This document shows positions 26,430 to 35,144 of a stretch of 64,000 nt of DNA, piece by piece (position 1 is the first letter of the stretch; each line of letters starts with the position of its first letter). The position numbers were made by a program, and so were the translations under genes. Origin of the DNA: Haloarcula sp. H-GB4 (GTDB lineage: Archaea > Halobacteriota > Halobacteria > Halobacteriales > Haloarculaceae); assembly GCF_030848575.1 (NCBI RefSeq), contig NZ_JAVDDX010000003.1, positions 1 through 64,000 of the forward strand. Direction: 5' to 3'. The notes under the pieces were generated by a model, which saw nothing but the letters and a program-made list of their open reading frames with translations, ran no database searches and had not been told where the DNA came from.

Positions 26430-27104
26430 ATGGACCGTCAGGATCAGCCGGCAGGTGACAGAGAGCGTCTGCCAGCCGAGACGCTCTCGCCGCTGGCGAC
26501 GCGGGTCGATGAGCTGCTTGCGCTGTATCGATATGAACTCACCCCCGCTATCGATGCGATTAATGCGGCCGTTGCTGGCTACGGTGGCCTGTTCGACCCG
26601 GAGACCACGGCTGATGAAATACGGACCGCAATCGAGGAAGTCCTCGAATCCAGCCCGCCACCGAGACAGCAGGCTGCGGCTGCTGTCGCCGCGTCACAGG
26701 TCGTCCTCTATGTGGACGGCAGCGCGCACAGTAACGGACCGGCTGGAGCCGGTGCTGTGATTCAGGCCGACGGGACACCGATTGCCCGGCTCGGACGGCC
26801 AGTCGGCTCCCGGACGAACAACAATGTCGCCGAATACGCTGCCCTCCACCTTGGACTACAGGCGCTAGCGGCACGATGTGACCCGGAATCAGTTGAGATA
26901 CGCATCGATTCAATGACTGTCATCAACCACATCTGGGGCGACAGCGAGAGCACTGTGAAGGCGACTCCGTACAGCACCGCAATCACTGACCATCTGTCGG
27001 CACTGACGGCTCATGAGTGGACGCATCTGGCCGACAGTGATCCGAATCCGGCTGATGCACAGGCGACGGTCGGGGCTGATATCGCAGCCCTCGGTCCTGG
27101 GTGA
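26430..27104 (+). CDS. rnhA: Ribonuclease HI
   Basis: 224 aa. A predicted helical N-terminal part of about 85 residues precedes the RNase H fold. Catalytic residues are visible in order: Asp in LYVDGSAHSNGPAGAG, Glu in NNVAEYAALHL, Asp in IRIDSMTVINHI, and the final Asp region in DSDPNPADAQATVGAD. It cleaves RNA in RNA-DNA hybrids during replication and repair. The extended N-terminus is seen in other haloarchaeal type 1 enzymes. The ATG at 26430 follows an AT-rich promoter area. It is divergent from the 26154-26345 gene. Confidence 0.9.
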   Translation: MDRQDQPAGDRERLPAETLSPLATRVDELLALYRYELTPAIDAINAAVAGYGGLFDPETTADEIRTAIEEVLESSPPPRQQAAAAVAASQVVLYVDGSAHSNGPAGAGAVIQADGTPIARLGRPVGSRTNNNVAEYAALHLGLQALAARCDPESVEIRIDSMTVINHIWGDSESTVKATPYSTAITDHLSALTAHEWTHLADSDPNPADAQATVGADIAALGPG

Positions 27105-27224
27105 GACAGAGGGCCAGCGAGCCTGTCGTTCCCGTCGCTCAAGAAGTCAGTCACCAGTGACACATTACTGTGTCGATGGCCGCTGTTCTGCTGTTTTTAT
27201 TCCTTGAGCACGTGTTTTATGATA

Positions 27225-28298
27225 ATGTATACCGATGGGCAGTTCGACTATGATGTGGCCGTGGTCGGCGGTGGGCCGGCCGGACTGACGAGCGCACTGT
27301 ACACCTCCCGACTGGGGATGGACACGGTTGTTATCAACCGCGGTGGGGGCCGCGCTGCGATGATGACCGACACTCACAACGTCATCGGCGTCACCGAGGA
27401 CGTTTCGGGGAACGAATTTCTAGAGACGGCACGCGAACAGGTGCAGGACTACGGCGGAACCTATGAGCGGGGCTTCGTTGAGTCAGTGGACCCACTTGCC
27501 GACGAGGATGAGGATGGCTTCACCGTGACGACGAGCGACGGCGAGCTGGCAGTTAAGCGAGTTGTGCTGGCGACCGGGTTCGCCGACGAGCGTCCGGACC
27601 CGCCGCTGCCACGGACCGGCAAGGGGCTGCACTGGTGTCTCCACTGTGACGCGTTCATGTTTGTCGGCGAACCGGTCTTCGTCATGGGGACCGGCGAAGC
27701 CGCGGCCCACGTCGCGATGATTATGCTAAACTACACCGACGACGTTGACATCCTGACTCGCGGCGAAACGCCGGAGTGGAGCGACGAGACGCAGACGATG
27801 CTTGACAATCACCCGGTCGAGATCGTCGAGACGGAGCTCTCCGGGAAGCAGACTGACGACGACGGCTGGCTATCCGCCTACGAATTCGAGGACGGAAGCG
27901 TTCGGGAGTACAAGGGTGGCTTCCCGATGCTGGGGTCGGACTACCACGCGGAACTGGCCGATGAACTGGGGCTCAATAGAAACGACGACGGGACAGTGGC
28001 TGTCGACGACCACGGCGAGACCAGTGTCTCCGGCGTCTACGCCGTCGGCGACCTGACGCCGGGCCACAACCAGATCCCGATCGCCATGGGCGAAGGTGCA
28101 GACGCGGGTATTGCGATCCACAAAGACCTCAGGAAGTACCCGCGTTCAGTCGACGACATCGAGTCCGAGGGAGCGGTCGAAGATGCGGAGGTGCCCGCTG
28201 TCTCCGAAGAACTGTTCGCCACGGCGCTGGCGCATGAGGGACACGCTGCTGGGCCACGCTCGGAAGAAGCGCCAGAGGCCCGCGCTGACGACGACTGA
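27225..28298 (+). CDS. Thioredoxin-reductase-like FAD-dependent oxidoreductase
   Basis: About 357 aa. Candidate starts are ATG at 27219 and 27225; a TTTTTATT box at 27193-27200 supports this area. FAD-binding is GGGPAGLTSALYTSRLG, and the second nucleotide region is MGTGEAAAHVAMIML. The redox-active pair is WCLHCDAF, where bacterial thioredoxin reductase has CATC. SVSGVYAVGDLTPGHNQIP is the C-terminal FAD motif. The region after residue 310 is an acidic tail not found in TrxB. The NADPH GxGxxA motif is altered (GTGEAA), so the electron donor is open. Confidence 0.88.
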   Translation: MYTDGQFDYDVAVVGGGPAGLTSALYTSRLGMDTVVINRGGGRAAMMTDTHNVIGVTEDVSGNEFLETAREQVQDYGGTYERGFVESVDPLADEDEDGFTVTTSDGELAVKRVVLATGFADERPDPPLPRTGKGLHWCLHCDAFMFVGEPVFVMGTGEAAAHVAMIMLNYTDDVDILTRGETPEWSDETQTMLDNHPVEIVETELSGKQTDDDGWLSAYEFEDGSVREYKGGFPMLGSDYHAELADELGLNRNDDGTVAVDDHGETSVSGVYAVGDLTPGHNQIPIAMGEGADAGIAIHKDLRKYPRSVDDIESEGAVEDAEVPAVSEELFATALAHEGHAAGPRSEEAPEARADDD

Positions 28299-28440
28299 CG
28301 CTCCGGAGAACAGACGCTCGCTGATGAGCGGTGTAAAGATACGGAGAACTGGTCACCGTTTTACCGAGGCGAGGACACAGCCACAGAGATTTCCAACGAT
28401 GGACGCCGCGAGGCGACAAGTACCAGTTCCGAGAAGAAGC

Positions 28441-28839
28441 TTACTCGTCGTCGGTTTCGCGCTGTCGATAGGGTTCAAGCAAGTCATCGAGGAGCAAACA
28501 GCGAGGGTCAGTAACGGGGTACGCGGTGTCGATGTACTCCTCTGCCGTCTCGATGTCACCGCGAATAGCGAACTGTCGGACGCGCGCGGCGTTCTCGTAG
28601 AAGTTCTCGTTGATCTCTGGTGACATTTCGCCCCGGCTGGAAACCGGCTGGTGTTGAAAGACTTCTTTCTGTAGTTCGTCGAAATCAACCATCTCGGGTT
28701 CGTAGTCCTCGATTTCCGAAAGGACGTACTCAACGGCGAACCGCTGAAACTCGGACTTGTTCGAGAAGACACCCTCTTCTACCATCTCCTCAACGCAGTC
28801 CATCACCGCTTCAGGGAACCGAACCGTTGACTTGACCAC
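28441..28839 (-). CDS. Ribbon-helix-helix (CopG/Arc) regulator
   Basis: 132 aa with a GTG start at 28839. The first 45 residues fit an RHH DNA-binding domain: STVRFPEAVMDCVEEMVEEG is the strand and helix A, and FSNKSEFQRFAVEYVL is helix B. A helical acidic C-terminal part follows (DDLLEPYRQRETDDE at the end). RHH dimers bind DNA as repressors or global regulators. In haloarchaea such proteins control cell division genes among others. There are no division genes here, so the target is unknown. Confidence 0.8.
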   Translation of the reverse strand: MVKSTVRFPEAVMDCVEEMVEEGVFSNKSEFQRFAVEYVLSEIEDYEPEMVDFDELQKEVFQHQPVSSRGEMSPEINENFYENAARVRQFAIRGDIETAEEYIDTAYPVTDPRCLLLDDLLEPYRQRETDDE

Positions 28840-28979
28840 GTATTACTCATCAGACTGTCGACCCATATAAAATATACTCCCGCGGGTTTGGCACACTGTG
28901 TCTTGGCTCTGCTAAAGTCCTATTTTCAGATAGAAAACAGGCAAAAACAGTCGGTCGCAGAAAGGTGCGTATGTGCAGT

Positions 28980-29480
28980 TCAGGAACTGGTCGTGGGGTC
29001 CACTGTTCCGGGGGCAGTCTCGCAACGTTCCCAGAACGTGTAGTCACCCCACACTTCGGCATCGGTGGTTGGATCACGAATGGCGAAACTGAGTTCTACA
29101 CATCCCACGAGATGTTCGGACGACTCTCTCTGATAGGCAGATTTGAGGCTTTTAGCGATGATTTTTGCTCGCTGGGACCCGGAGACTGTGAGGTAATAAT
29201 CGTACTGGAGCGGCTCCATAATTTCACTCGGCTGGAGGACAACTTCACCATCCCCTGCAGTCGGCCCTTGAGTCCCAATCTGTCCGGTATATAGCCCAAC
29301 AGCCGTTCTTGTGTCATCCACCGCAGTCAGTTCAACCGGTAACTCCGTCTCGGAGAGATTGATGATCCGTACCATCCGAAGAATAACCGAAGGCGACTCA
29401 TTTTGCTGGCTACATCCCGAGACAACCGGAAGCGTCAACATTGGAAGGAATTGGAGGTACTTTCTTCGACGAAGGACCAT
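28980..29480 (-). CDS. Hypothetical lipoprotein
   Basis: 166 aa. The N-terminus MVLRRRKYLQFLPMLTLPVVSGC has an RRRK charged start, a short hydrophobic core and a lipobox Cys, so it is exported (Tat or Sec) and lipid-anchored. The mature part looks beta-rich (VILRMVRIINLSETELPVEL, YYLTVSGSQRAKII), with two additional cysteines near residues 127 and 152. Base composition is lower in GC than neighbouring genes, a possible sign of recent acquisition. No family is recognised. Confidence 0.6.
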   Translation of the reverse strand: MVLRRRKYLQFLPMLTLPVVSGCSQQNESPSVILRMVRIINLSETELPVELTAVDDTRTAVGLYTGQIGTQGPTAGDGEVVLQPSEIMEPLQYDYYLTVSGSQRAKIIAKSLKSAYQRESSEHLVGCVELSFAIRDPTTDAEVWGDYTFWERCETAPGTVDPTTSS

Positions 29481-29853
29481 GGGCGACTCTTCTAGGTGTC
29501 AGACAATCCAATTAAAAGACTTGTTGATAGAATTGTCCTCTGTACTGGACGGCCGGGGTACAAAACTAACACTTGCCGCTGATTGCAACAGAGCCTGTGT
29601 CTTGACTTTCTGGCATAGTCCAAGAAGTGACGGGTTGTATCAAAATGGTTGGAGGTTTGTAACGGCAACAAGCGGTGAATCTGGCGCTTACTGATAGAAG
29701 AGTTCTCCGCCGGCAACCGCTGAATAACCGACTGGCTCTGTTCCGAGTGGTCGATGTGATTCCCAGACGGGTCGAGATGGACCACCGGTGCTGTCGTGAA
29801 AGAGAACGGTTACAGAACATACTTTTGCCGTGAAGACCTCCTAAAGCCTGACA
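29481..29853. other. 373-base gap, AT-richer, possible decayed element
   Basis: No intact gene. The minus strand contains scattered open segments, but they have no haloarchaeal acidic composition. It may be remains of an insertion. The last 50 bases carry an ACATACTTTT element about 30 bases before the gene at 29854, a likely promoter. Confidence 0.35.
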
Positions 29854-31209
29854 ATGGGTCGGCCAAACGTGTTACTCGTCGTTCTTGACTGCGTACGCGC
29901 GGCGAACACCTCGCTGTTAGGTCATCGGCGCAAGACCACACCCTTCCTCGAAGAATTCGGTCGTGAGGCGACGGTGTACACGCAGGCACGGACGACCGCG
30001 AGCTGGTCGCTGCCGGCCCATACGAGTCTGTTCACCGGTGTTCCCTCAGAGGGCCATAAACTCCAGATAACTGAACGGCTGCAACCCGGCCAGACCATCT
30101 TTGATTTCCTCGATGGGGAGGGCTACGAGACCGGCGTGTTCACCGAGAACCCGTATCTCACGGTTCACCCGTCCGGACTCAGTGACAGCTTCGAGACCGT
30201 CGTTACGGAACGGCCCGATTCGACAGACGTTGACGACCCGTCCGAGACCCGCAACGGTGTCGACGGCTTCTGGTACGCTGATAGGCTGACTGAGTGGATC
30301 GACGAACAAGTGGAGTCCTGGGCTGCGTGCCTGAATCTGATGGACGCGCATATGCCGTACGTGACGCGGGACGCCTACGATGAGTGGGGGGCAGACTTTT
30401 ACTGGGCCATGCACGACGAACTCCCGATCAAGTGGGAGTGGAGCGTCTATGGGGAGCAACTCCCGGCGGGCGTCGGACAACTGCTCGAACCGCTGTACGA
30501 CGGAGCGATTCGACAGACTGACGCCATTCTAGAGCAGGTCGTCGGTGCTCTGGAGGCACGCGGTGTGTTAGACGACACGCTCGTGGTCATCACGTCGGAC
30601 CACGGTGATGGGTTCGGAGAGCCGCCACAGGCCGCCACAGAGCCACCGGCCGTCATGCACGGGATGGGCACACAGGAGGAACTGTTTCACGTCCCACTGG
30701 TCGTCCACGGACCGGGGCAGACCGAGGGACAGCGAATCGAGTCCCTGGCGACGTTAGCACAGTTTCCCGACGCTGTGCTGGCTGCCTTCGACGGCGAAGC
30801 AGACGATTCCGGGTGGTTCGCCGCACCCGATGGACAAACGACTGCATACCAAGCACCACCGACCGGCCAGACGGCGGAGTACGCCGAGCAGTACACTGAC
30901 GAACCCGACCGGTTCCGGCAGTCTGCGTCACTCGTCTATCGTGATGGGCCCGGCGACACCGTATACAAGCGCGCAGCGTGGGGGGATGATGAGTACGAAG
31001 CGGTCGTGCGGGGCCGGCGGTCTGAGTCCATCGACGGCACACCTATCGACCGCCCACCGTCCGACGTTGTCGCTGACTCCGCAGAGCGGAGTGAGACACT
31101 CGACATCACCGAACTCGCTACCGGAGAAGATGAAATGGCAGAGTACGACATCGATGGCTTTGACGACATAGATCTCCAGTCGCGGCTGGAGCGGCTCGGT
31201 TATCTTTGA
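29854..31209 (+). CDS. Sulfatase-like alkaline-phosphatase-superfamily protein
   Basis: 451 aa. RPNVLLVVLDCVRAANTSLL supplies the first metal Asp. The nucleophile region reads TTASWSLPAHTSLFTG instead of the sulfatase C-x-P-x-R, so a Ser or Thr nucleophile is likely. VVITSDHGDGFGE gives the second metal site. Family members in haloarchaea include sulfatases, phosphodiesterases and glycerol-phosphate transferases. No signal peptide is seen. The protein ends DIDLQSRLERLGYL, an LGYL terminus also found in the paralogue at 49722-50615. Confidence 0.88.
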   Translation: MGRPNVLLVVLDCVRAANTSLLGHRRKTTPFLEEFGREATVYTQARTTASWSLPAHTSLFTGVPSEGHKLQITERLQPGQTIFDFLDGEGYETGVFTENPYLTVHPSGLSDSFETVVTERPDSTDVDDPSETRNGVDGFWYADRLTEWIDEQVESWAACLNLMDAHMPYVTRDAYDEWGADFYWAMHDELPIKWEWSVYGEQLPAGVGQLLEPLYDGAIRQTDAILEQVVGALEARGVLDDTLVVITSDHGDGFGEPPQAATEPPAVMHGMGTQEELFHVPLVVHGPGQTEGQRIESLATLAQFPDAVLAAFDGEADDSGWFAAPDGQTTAYQAPPTGQTAEYAEQYTDEPDRFRQSASLVYRDGPGDTVYKRAAWGDDEYEAVVRGRRSESIDGTPIDRPPSDVVADSAERSETLDITELATGEDEMAEYDIDGFDDIDLQSRLERLGYL

Positions 31210-31328
31210 AACGGTGTCATCAGGCCGAAACCGAGCATCGTTCGCCACACTCGCGGTACAGCTACTGTATTTACAATGCCTGAACAGAATCGAAAGGGAT
31301 GTTTGTCACAACTTGATTTGTACGAACG

Positions 31329-31763
31329 ATGTATAGCGATATTCTCGTTCCAACGGATGGGAGTGCGTCAATGGAGCAGGTACTGGAACACACAATCGAT
31401 ATTGCCGACGGGCGGGATGTTACCGTCCACGCGCTGTATGTCATCGACGACCGGGCGTTCCTGTCGATGGATGACGAGATGCAGGACGAAGTGCTTGAGA
31501 ACCTGCGAGCAGAGGGCGAAGAAGCCACGTCGGCAGTCCGGGACACACTGGAACAGGAAGGAATCGAAGTCTCGACAGCGACCCAGCGGGGCAAGCCGGC
31601 AGACAACATTGTGTCGTACGTTGAAGACGCCGATATTGATCTGATTACGATGGGAACGCAGGCAGACAAATATGAGCAGAATATGCTCGGGAGCACGGCA
31701 CAGAAGGTCGTCACGAAGTCGTCCGTTCCGGTCCTCACCGTTGACGTTTCCGAGATAGAGTAA
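31329..31763 (+). CDS. Universal stress protein
   Basis: 144 aa, one Usp domain. MYSDILVPTDGSASMEQVLE is the typical opening. The ATP-binding loop is clearly seen: TMGTQADKYEQNMLGSTAQ contains G-x2-G-like and G-S/T residues. The end VVTKSSVPVLTVDV is canonical. It is a stand-alone cytosolic protein, probably dimeric and induced by stress. The start ATG at 31329 is 119 bases after the sulfatase-like gene. Confidence 0.93.
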   Translation: MYSDILVPTDGSASMEQVLEHTIDIADGRDVTVHALYVIDDRAFLSMDDEMQDEVLENLRAEGEEATSAVRDTLEQEGIEVSTATQRGKPADNIVSYVEDADIDLITMGTQADKYEQNMLGSTAQKVVTKSSVPVLTVDVSEIE

Positions 31764-32224
31764 GAGGCTGTGTAGTCACACACTGGTCGCAGGTATTTCA
31801 CCGTCGGTAGCGGTTGCTATGGGCTCAACGAACCGGCGTTGACGTGACCGACAGGGCTACAATCCCTGTAACTGCTGCTCAAAAGTTCTAACCGCTGTAA
31901 TTGCTCTTAGACCAGACCCGCTTCTCATCTGTGGTGGGAGCTACGAGTACGCCTCGGTGGGACTCATCGTAGCTTGATCAGAACGGTGTTCTGAGGATCG
32001 TTCCGCTTTTGGCGAAGTTGGTCGAGAACTGCTTGGAGTGTTCCCGAGGCGGTGCAATCCTTCTTTACTGAGCGCCGAAAACTATATCGATAATATTCTG
32101 GTATACGTATGTCTATCTACTGAGTTGATATCTCAAATAACCGTATTCTAATAGGACCATATACTACTTTCCTGATAGTTAAGTCGTAACCGAAAAGGTC
32201 CGTGCTTTCTTCGTCAAAACTGCT
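31764..32224. other. 461-base gap with RNA-like hairpins
   Basis: No intact gene. CAGAAC-GGT-GTTCTG (31979-31993) forms a perfect 6-bp hairpin, and AGCTACGA with TCGTAGCT (about 31939-31974) forms another just before it. The distal part is AT-rich and likely holds the promoter of the metallochaperone at 32225. It might be a small RNA or insertion remains. Confidence 0.35.
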
Positions 32225-32422
32225 ATGTCTACGACGTTGACCGTCGAAGGGATGAGTTGCGGCCACTGTGAGCAGACCGTCGAAGAGGCCATCGAAGCGC
32301 TCACCGGAGTGCAAGGCGCTGAGGCCGACAAAGACGCCGAGCAGGTGTCTGTCGACGGCAATGTGAGCACAGAACAGCTCATCGCCGCTGTGGAGGATGC
32401 GGGGTATGACGCGGAGGCCTGA
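32225..32422 (+). CDS. Heavy-metal-associated domain protein (CopZ-like)
   Basis: 65 aa, one HMA domain. The metal-binding loop is EGMSCGHCEQTV near residues 8-19, with the CxxC pair. The fold is the ferredoxin-like domain of copper chaperones (CopZ/Atx1). It binds Cu(I) or a similar metal and passes it to P-type ATPases. No ATPase gene is present in this window. The predicted isoelectric point is strongly acidic, as in haloarchaeal homologues. Confidence 0.93.
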   Translation: MSTTLTVEGMSCGHCEQTVEEAIEALTGVQGAEADKDAEQVSVDGNVSTEQLIAAVEDAGYDAEA

Positions 32423-32530
32423 GACAGCCTCGTCGCGAACGCTGTTATAGTTGCTGTCGATACAGCTTCGTTCCTACTGCTGAGTAGCGAATATCCATCA
32501 CGCAGTCAAGCGGTGTGAGGAACGTCCCGC

Positions 32531-32794
32531 TCAGTCAAACAGTCCTTCTTCCCGAAACCCAGTCATCAGGTCGTCAATGAGGGCCTCCGCCGTCTCGTAC
32601 GGGTACTCTTGATAGTCGGCGTATTCTGCACCGAAATCCATCACCCCGACGCGTATATCACCCGCCTCGAATGTCGTACCTGGACCGTCCGGCAGGGCTG
32701 GCACCAGTTCCATCGGTTCTTCGACGGGGTAATCCGCGTTCGTGAACACCGACTCTAACTCCGCCCTGAGTTGCTCAGCAGTATCTGTTGCCAT
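32531..32794 (-). CDS. MTH865-like family protein
   Basis: 87 aa. The pattern LRAELESVFTNADYPVEEPMELVPALPDGP followed by TTFEAGDIRVGVMDFG matches the MTH865-like family, small EF-hand-like helical proteins conserved in archaea. The C-terminal AEALIDDLMTGFREEGLFD is also typical. Function in the family is unknown. It lies in a convergent position to the metallochaperone gene and 63 bases downstream of the 70-aa gene on the same strand. Confidence 0.8.
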   Translation of the reverse strand: MATDTAEQLRAELESVFTNADYPVEEPMELVPALPDGPGTTFEAGDIRVGVMDFGAEYADYQEYPYETAEALIDDLMTGFREEGLFD

Positions 32795-32857
32795 GTCGGA
32801 GAGTTAGGTGAGAAGGACAAAAGACTTGTTCTGAGTCAACAGACAGCTAGTGTCGTA

Positions 32858-33070
32858 TCACTCAGTATAGCCAAGGTCGCGGAGGTTTTCTAGAACCGCT
32901 TCATCTTCAATGGCAGTATCGATGGCTTCATCCATGATATCCTGCCGCTGTTGAACGACTTGGAGAAGTTGTCGCGCACTTCTGAGTTTGTATCGGACTT
33001 CAGGGTCGTCCACGTCATCTAAAGCGCCTTCCAATAGTTCGTCCATCGTCGCAAGTGTCGTTTCGGCCAT
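32858..33070 (-). CDS. Small acidic helical protein
   Basis: 70 aa, largely helical and very acidic: MAETTLATMDELLEGALDDV, then VRYKLRSARQLLQVVQQRQD and a tail ENLRDLGYTE. Coding composition is convincing. No domain is recognised. It may be transcribed with the MTH865-like gene downstream. The start ATG at 33070 is well separated from other genes. Confidence 0.6.
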   Translation of the reverse strand: MAETTLATMDELLEGALDDVDDPEVRYKLRSARQLLQVVQQRQDIMDEAIDTAIEDEAVLENLRDLGYTE

Positions 33071-33265
33071 GGAAACGCTATTGCGAACGGTTCACTAAGC
33101 TTTGCTGGATTTATCGCAGGCTGAGCCGCCAATCGATAATAGAGCGGGCTTCACCCGACAATTGACTTGAAGATGGATGGACGACCTGGATCAACAGAAG
33201 AGAATTTTCGCCTCACCAGGATATCGTATTAACATTTTTTATGCAGGTATCGGAACGAACAGTCG

Positions 33266-34489
33266 ATGCCCTCCACATCGCGGCGGACATTCCTCGGAAT
33301 GGTCGCCACCGGAACAGTCGCCAGCGTCGCTGGCTGTTCGTCGACGTGTCCCGACGACGGCGCACCAGACCCATCTCATACAGTCGAACCGGGTTTCGAC
33401 AACCCCGGCTTCAAAACGGTACCCGACGGCTCGTGGCCCTCGCCGCGGTTCGACGCAGCAAACACGAGCTATGCGCCAGTGCAGATGAAGACGACGACAC
33501 CATCGGTCAGATGGCACGCAGATATTTCAACAACGTCTGGTGACAGTGAAATCACCGGTGCAAGCGCGGTGGTCGTCGCCGACGGAACTGTCGTGCTAAC
33601 GACGGCGACCGGTGTCGTCGCCCTATCGCTCCGTGACGGCACAGAACAATGGCGGCGTGATCTCACACCGGTGGCAGTCCCGTCAGTGGTCGACATCGTA
33701 GACGAACCAGCGCCACCGGTGATAGCTAACAGTCGCGTCTTCCTCGCGACGGCAGACGGTATCGCTGCATTCGAGGTTGCGGACGGAACAGTTGCGTGGC
33801 GAAACACCGACACGGCCGGGGCAGGCGTTCCAGCGGTGACTGACGACGCCCTGTTCGTCCCCACGACTGACGGGGTAGCGAGATTTGCGACCGACGACGG
33901 ACGCCGGCAGTGGACGGCGACCGCCAACGGGACGAGGCTGGCCATGGTGGACGACACCGTCGTTGTCGCCGGTGAGGAGATAGTGGCGGTAGACGCCGCA
34001 ACCGGGGCGGTCCAGTGGAGACGCTCGGACCGGCCCGGTGGATATCCTGTCCTGTCCGATGGGACGGTCTATGTGAGCAACACGTACGGCGATCTGCTCG
34101 GCCGGTCACTCACAGACGGGACCGAGCAGTGGCGTCTCGACAACAGGCGGTCGCTTGAGTTCCCGGTCGTGACGCCCGAGAGTGTGTATGCAATCGAGCG
34201 GCCCGGTGAGGCCGCCAGTGCGACGTTCGCCTTCGACCGCGTCGATAACGGTCCACCGGAGCCACGGTGGTGTTCGGAAATCAATCTCGGTGGCGCCGTG
34301 ACTGCCGCGGCTGATGACGCTGTGTTTACCTTCCAGCCTGATGATGGCCTCACCGCGTTCACAACGCGTTTTGGCGAGGCAGTATGGCAGTATCCAGCCG
34401 AGTATCAGGCTGTCTCACTGGCAGTACTCGATGGCGGAATCGTGGGTGTCTCTCCAGATGGAACTGTTGTGGCTCTTGGAGGTGAGTGA
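33266..34489 (+). CDS. PQQ-repeat beta-propeller Tat lipoprotein
   Basis: 407 aa. MPSTSRRTFLGMVATGTVASVAGC is a Tat signal plus lipobox, so the protein is anchored outside. The rest consists of repeated PQQ/pyrrolo-quinoline propeller blades: GVVALSLRDGTEQWRRDL, GIAAFEVADGTVAWR, GVARFATDDGRRQWTA and others of the form A-x-D-x-x-T-G-x-x-x-W. Such propellers in haloarchaea generally serve as scaffolds and do not prove enzymatic PQQ binding. The downstream membrane gene starts 6 bases later, so they form an operon. Confidence 0.9.
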   Translation: MPSTSRRTFLGMVATGTVASVAGCSSTCPDDGAPDPSHTVEPGFDNPGFKTVPDGSWPSPRFDAANTSYAPVQMKTTTPSVRWHADISTTSGDSEITGASAVVVADGTVVLTTATGVVALSLRDGTEQWRRDLTPVAVPSVVDIVDEPAPPVIANSRVFLATADGIAAFEVADGTVAWRNTDTAGAGVPAVTDDALFVPTTDGVARFATDDGRRQWTATANGTRLAMVDDTVVVAGEEIVAVDAATGAVQWRRSDRPGGYPVLSDGTVYVSNTYGDLLGRSLTDGTEQWRLDNRRSLEFPVVTPESVYAIERPGEAASATFAFDRVDNGPPEPRWCSEINLGGAVTAAADDAVFTFQPDDGLTAFTTRFGEAVWQYPAEYQAVSLAVLDGGIVGVSPDGTVVALGGE

Positions 34490-34495
34490 CCTGCT

Positions 34496-35119
34496 ATGCG
34501 TCACTCATCTCGGGTCGCCGCTTCGCTCCTCGGTCTGAGTGCAGTCTGTCTGCTCATCACCGCAGTGCCGCTTGAACTCTGGCCGACACCGCGGCCGGGA
34601 GATTCGTATGTATTCAACCCACCGCTGCTTAGTGCAATTTGGGTGCAACAGACACTCAGGCCCGGACTCATCATAGGCGCGAATGCGCTACTGGTGGTCG
34701 GTCTCGGTGCCGTCCTCAGGCGTGACAGCGCGTCGATGTCACGCTTGCAGCGCGGGTTCGCATTCGGCGCTCTCTGTGGGACTGGGGCCTGTTTGCTTGG
34801 AACACTGTTGTTCACCACAGCCGGCACAGACGATATCGGGAGAGAACTCACCGCCTTCCTCATCTGGGCTCTTGCGATCCCGCTCATACTCCTGGGACTC
34901 GTCGGCTGGGGCGCTGGCTACCTCCGGGCGGACAGTACTCAACTCGGTGCCGCACTCACTGTCCCACCAGTACTCGCTGTCGCATACATCGGTCTCTCGA
35001 TGGCAGGCATTGACTTCTCACCCGTTGGCAGGCTGCTGTTGATTATCCCAACGAGTGGCATGGCGCTTGTCGTCGGTTATGACCTGTGGACCGACAACAT
35101 CGGCTCCGAGGATAGATAA
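34496..35119 (+). CDS. Multi-helix membrane protein
   Basis: 207 aa. Five or six hydrophobic helices are visible, starting with VAASLLGLSAVCLLITAVPL and ending with LLLIIPTSGMALVVGY. No charged catalytic motif is seen inside the membrane. It follows the propeller lipoprotein gene after 6 bases, so the two are probably co-expressed and may form a surface complex. The gene is convergent with the large membrane protein at 35145. Confidence 0.7.
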   Translation: MRHSSRVAASLLGLSAVCLLITAVPLELWPTPRPGDSYVFNPPLLSAIWVQQTLRPGLIIGANALLVVGLGAVLRRDSASMSRLQRGFAFGALCGTGACLLGTLLFTTAGTDDIGRELTAFLIWALAIPLILLGLVGWGAGYLRADSTQLGAALTVPPVLAVAYIGLSMAGIDFSPVGRLLLIIPTSGMALVVGYDLWTDNIGSEDR

Positions 35120-35144
35120 CGACCCCCGCACGGGCTCAAACGAC

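Noticed and set aside
29492-29785. Minus-strand 97-codon frame as a transposase fragment
   Set aside because: The His/Gln/Arg-rich translation shows no DDE or other transposase motif; only a general suspicion of decay remains.
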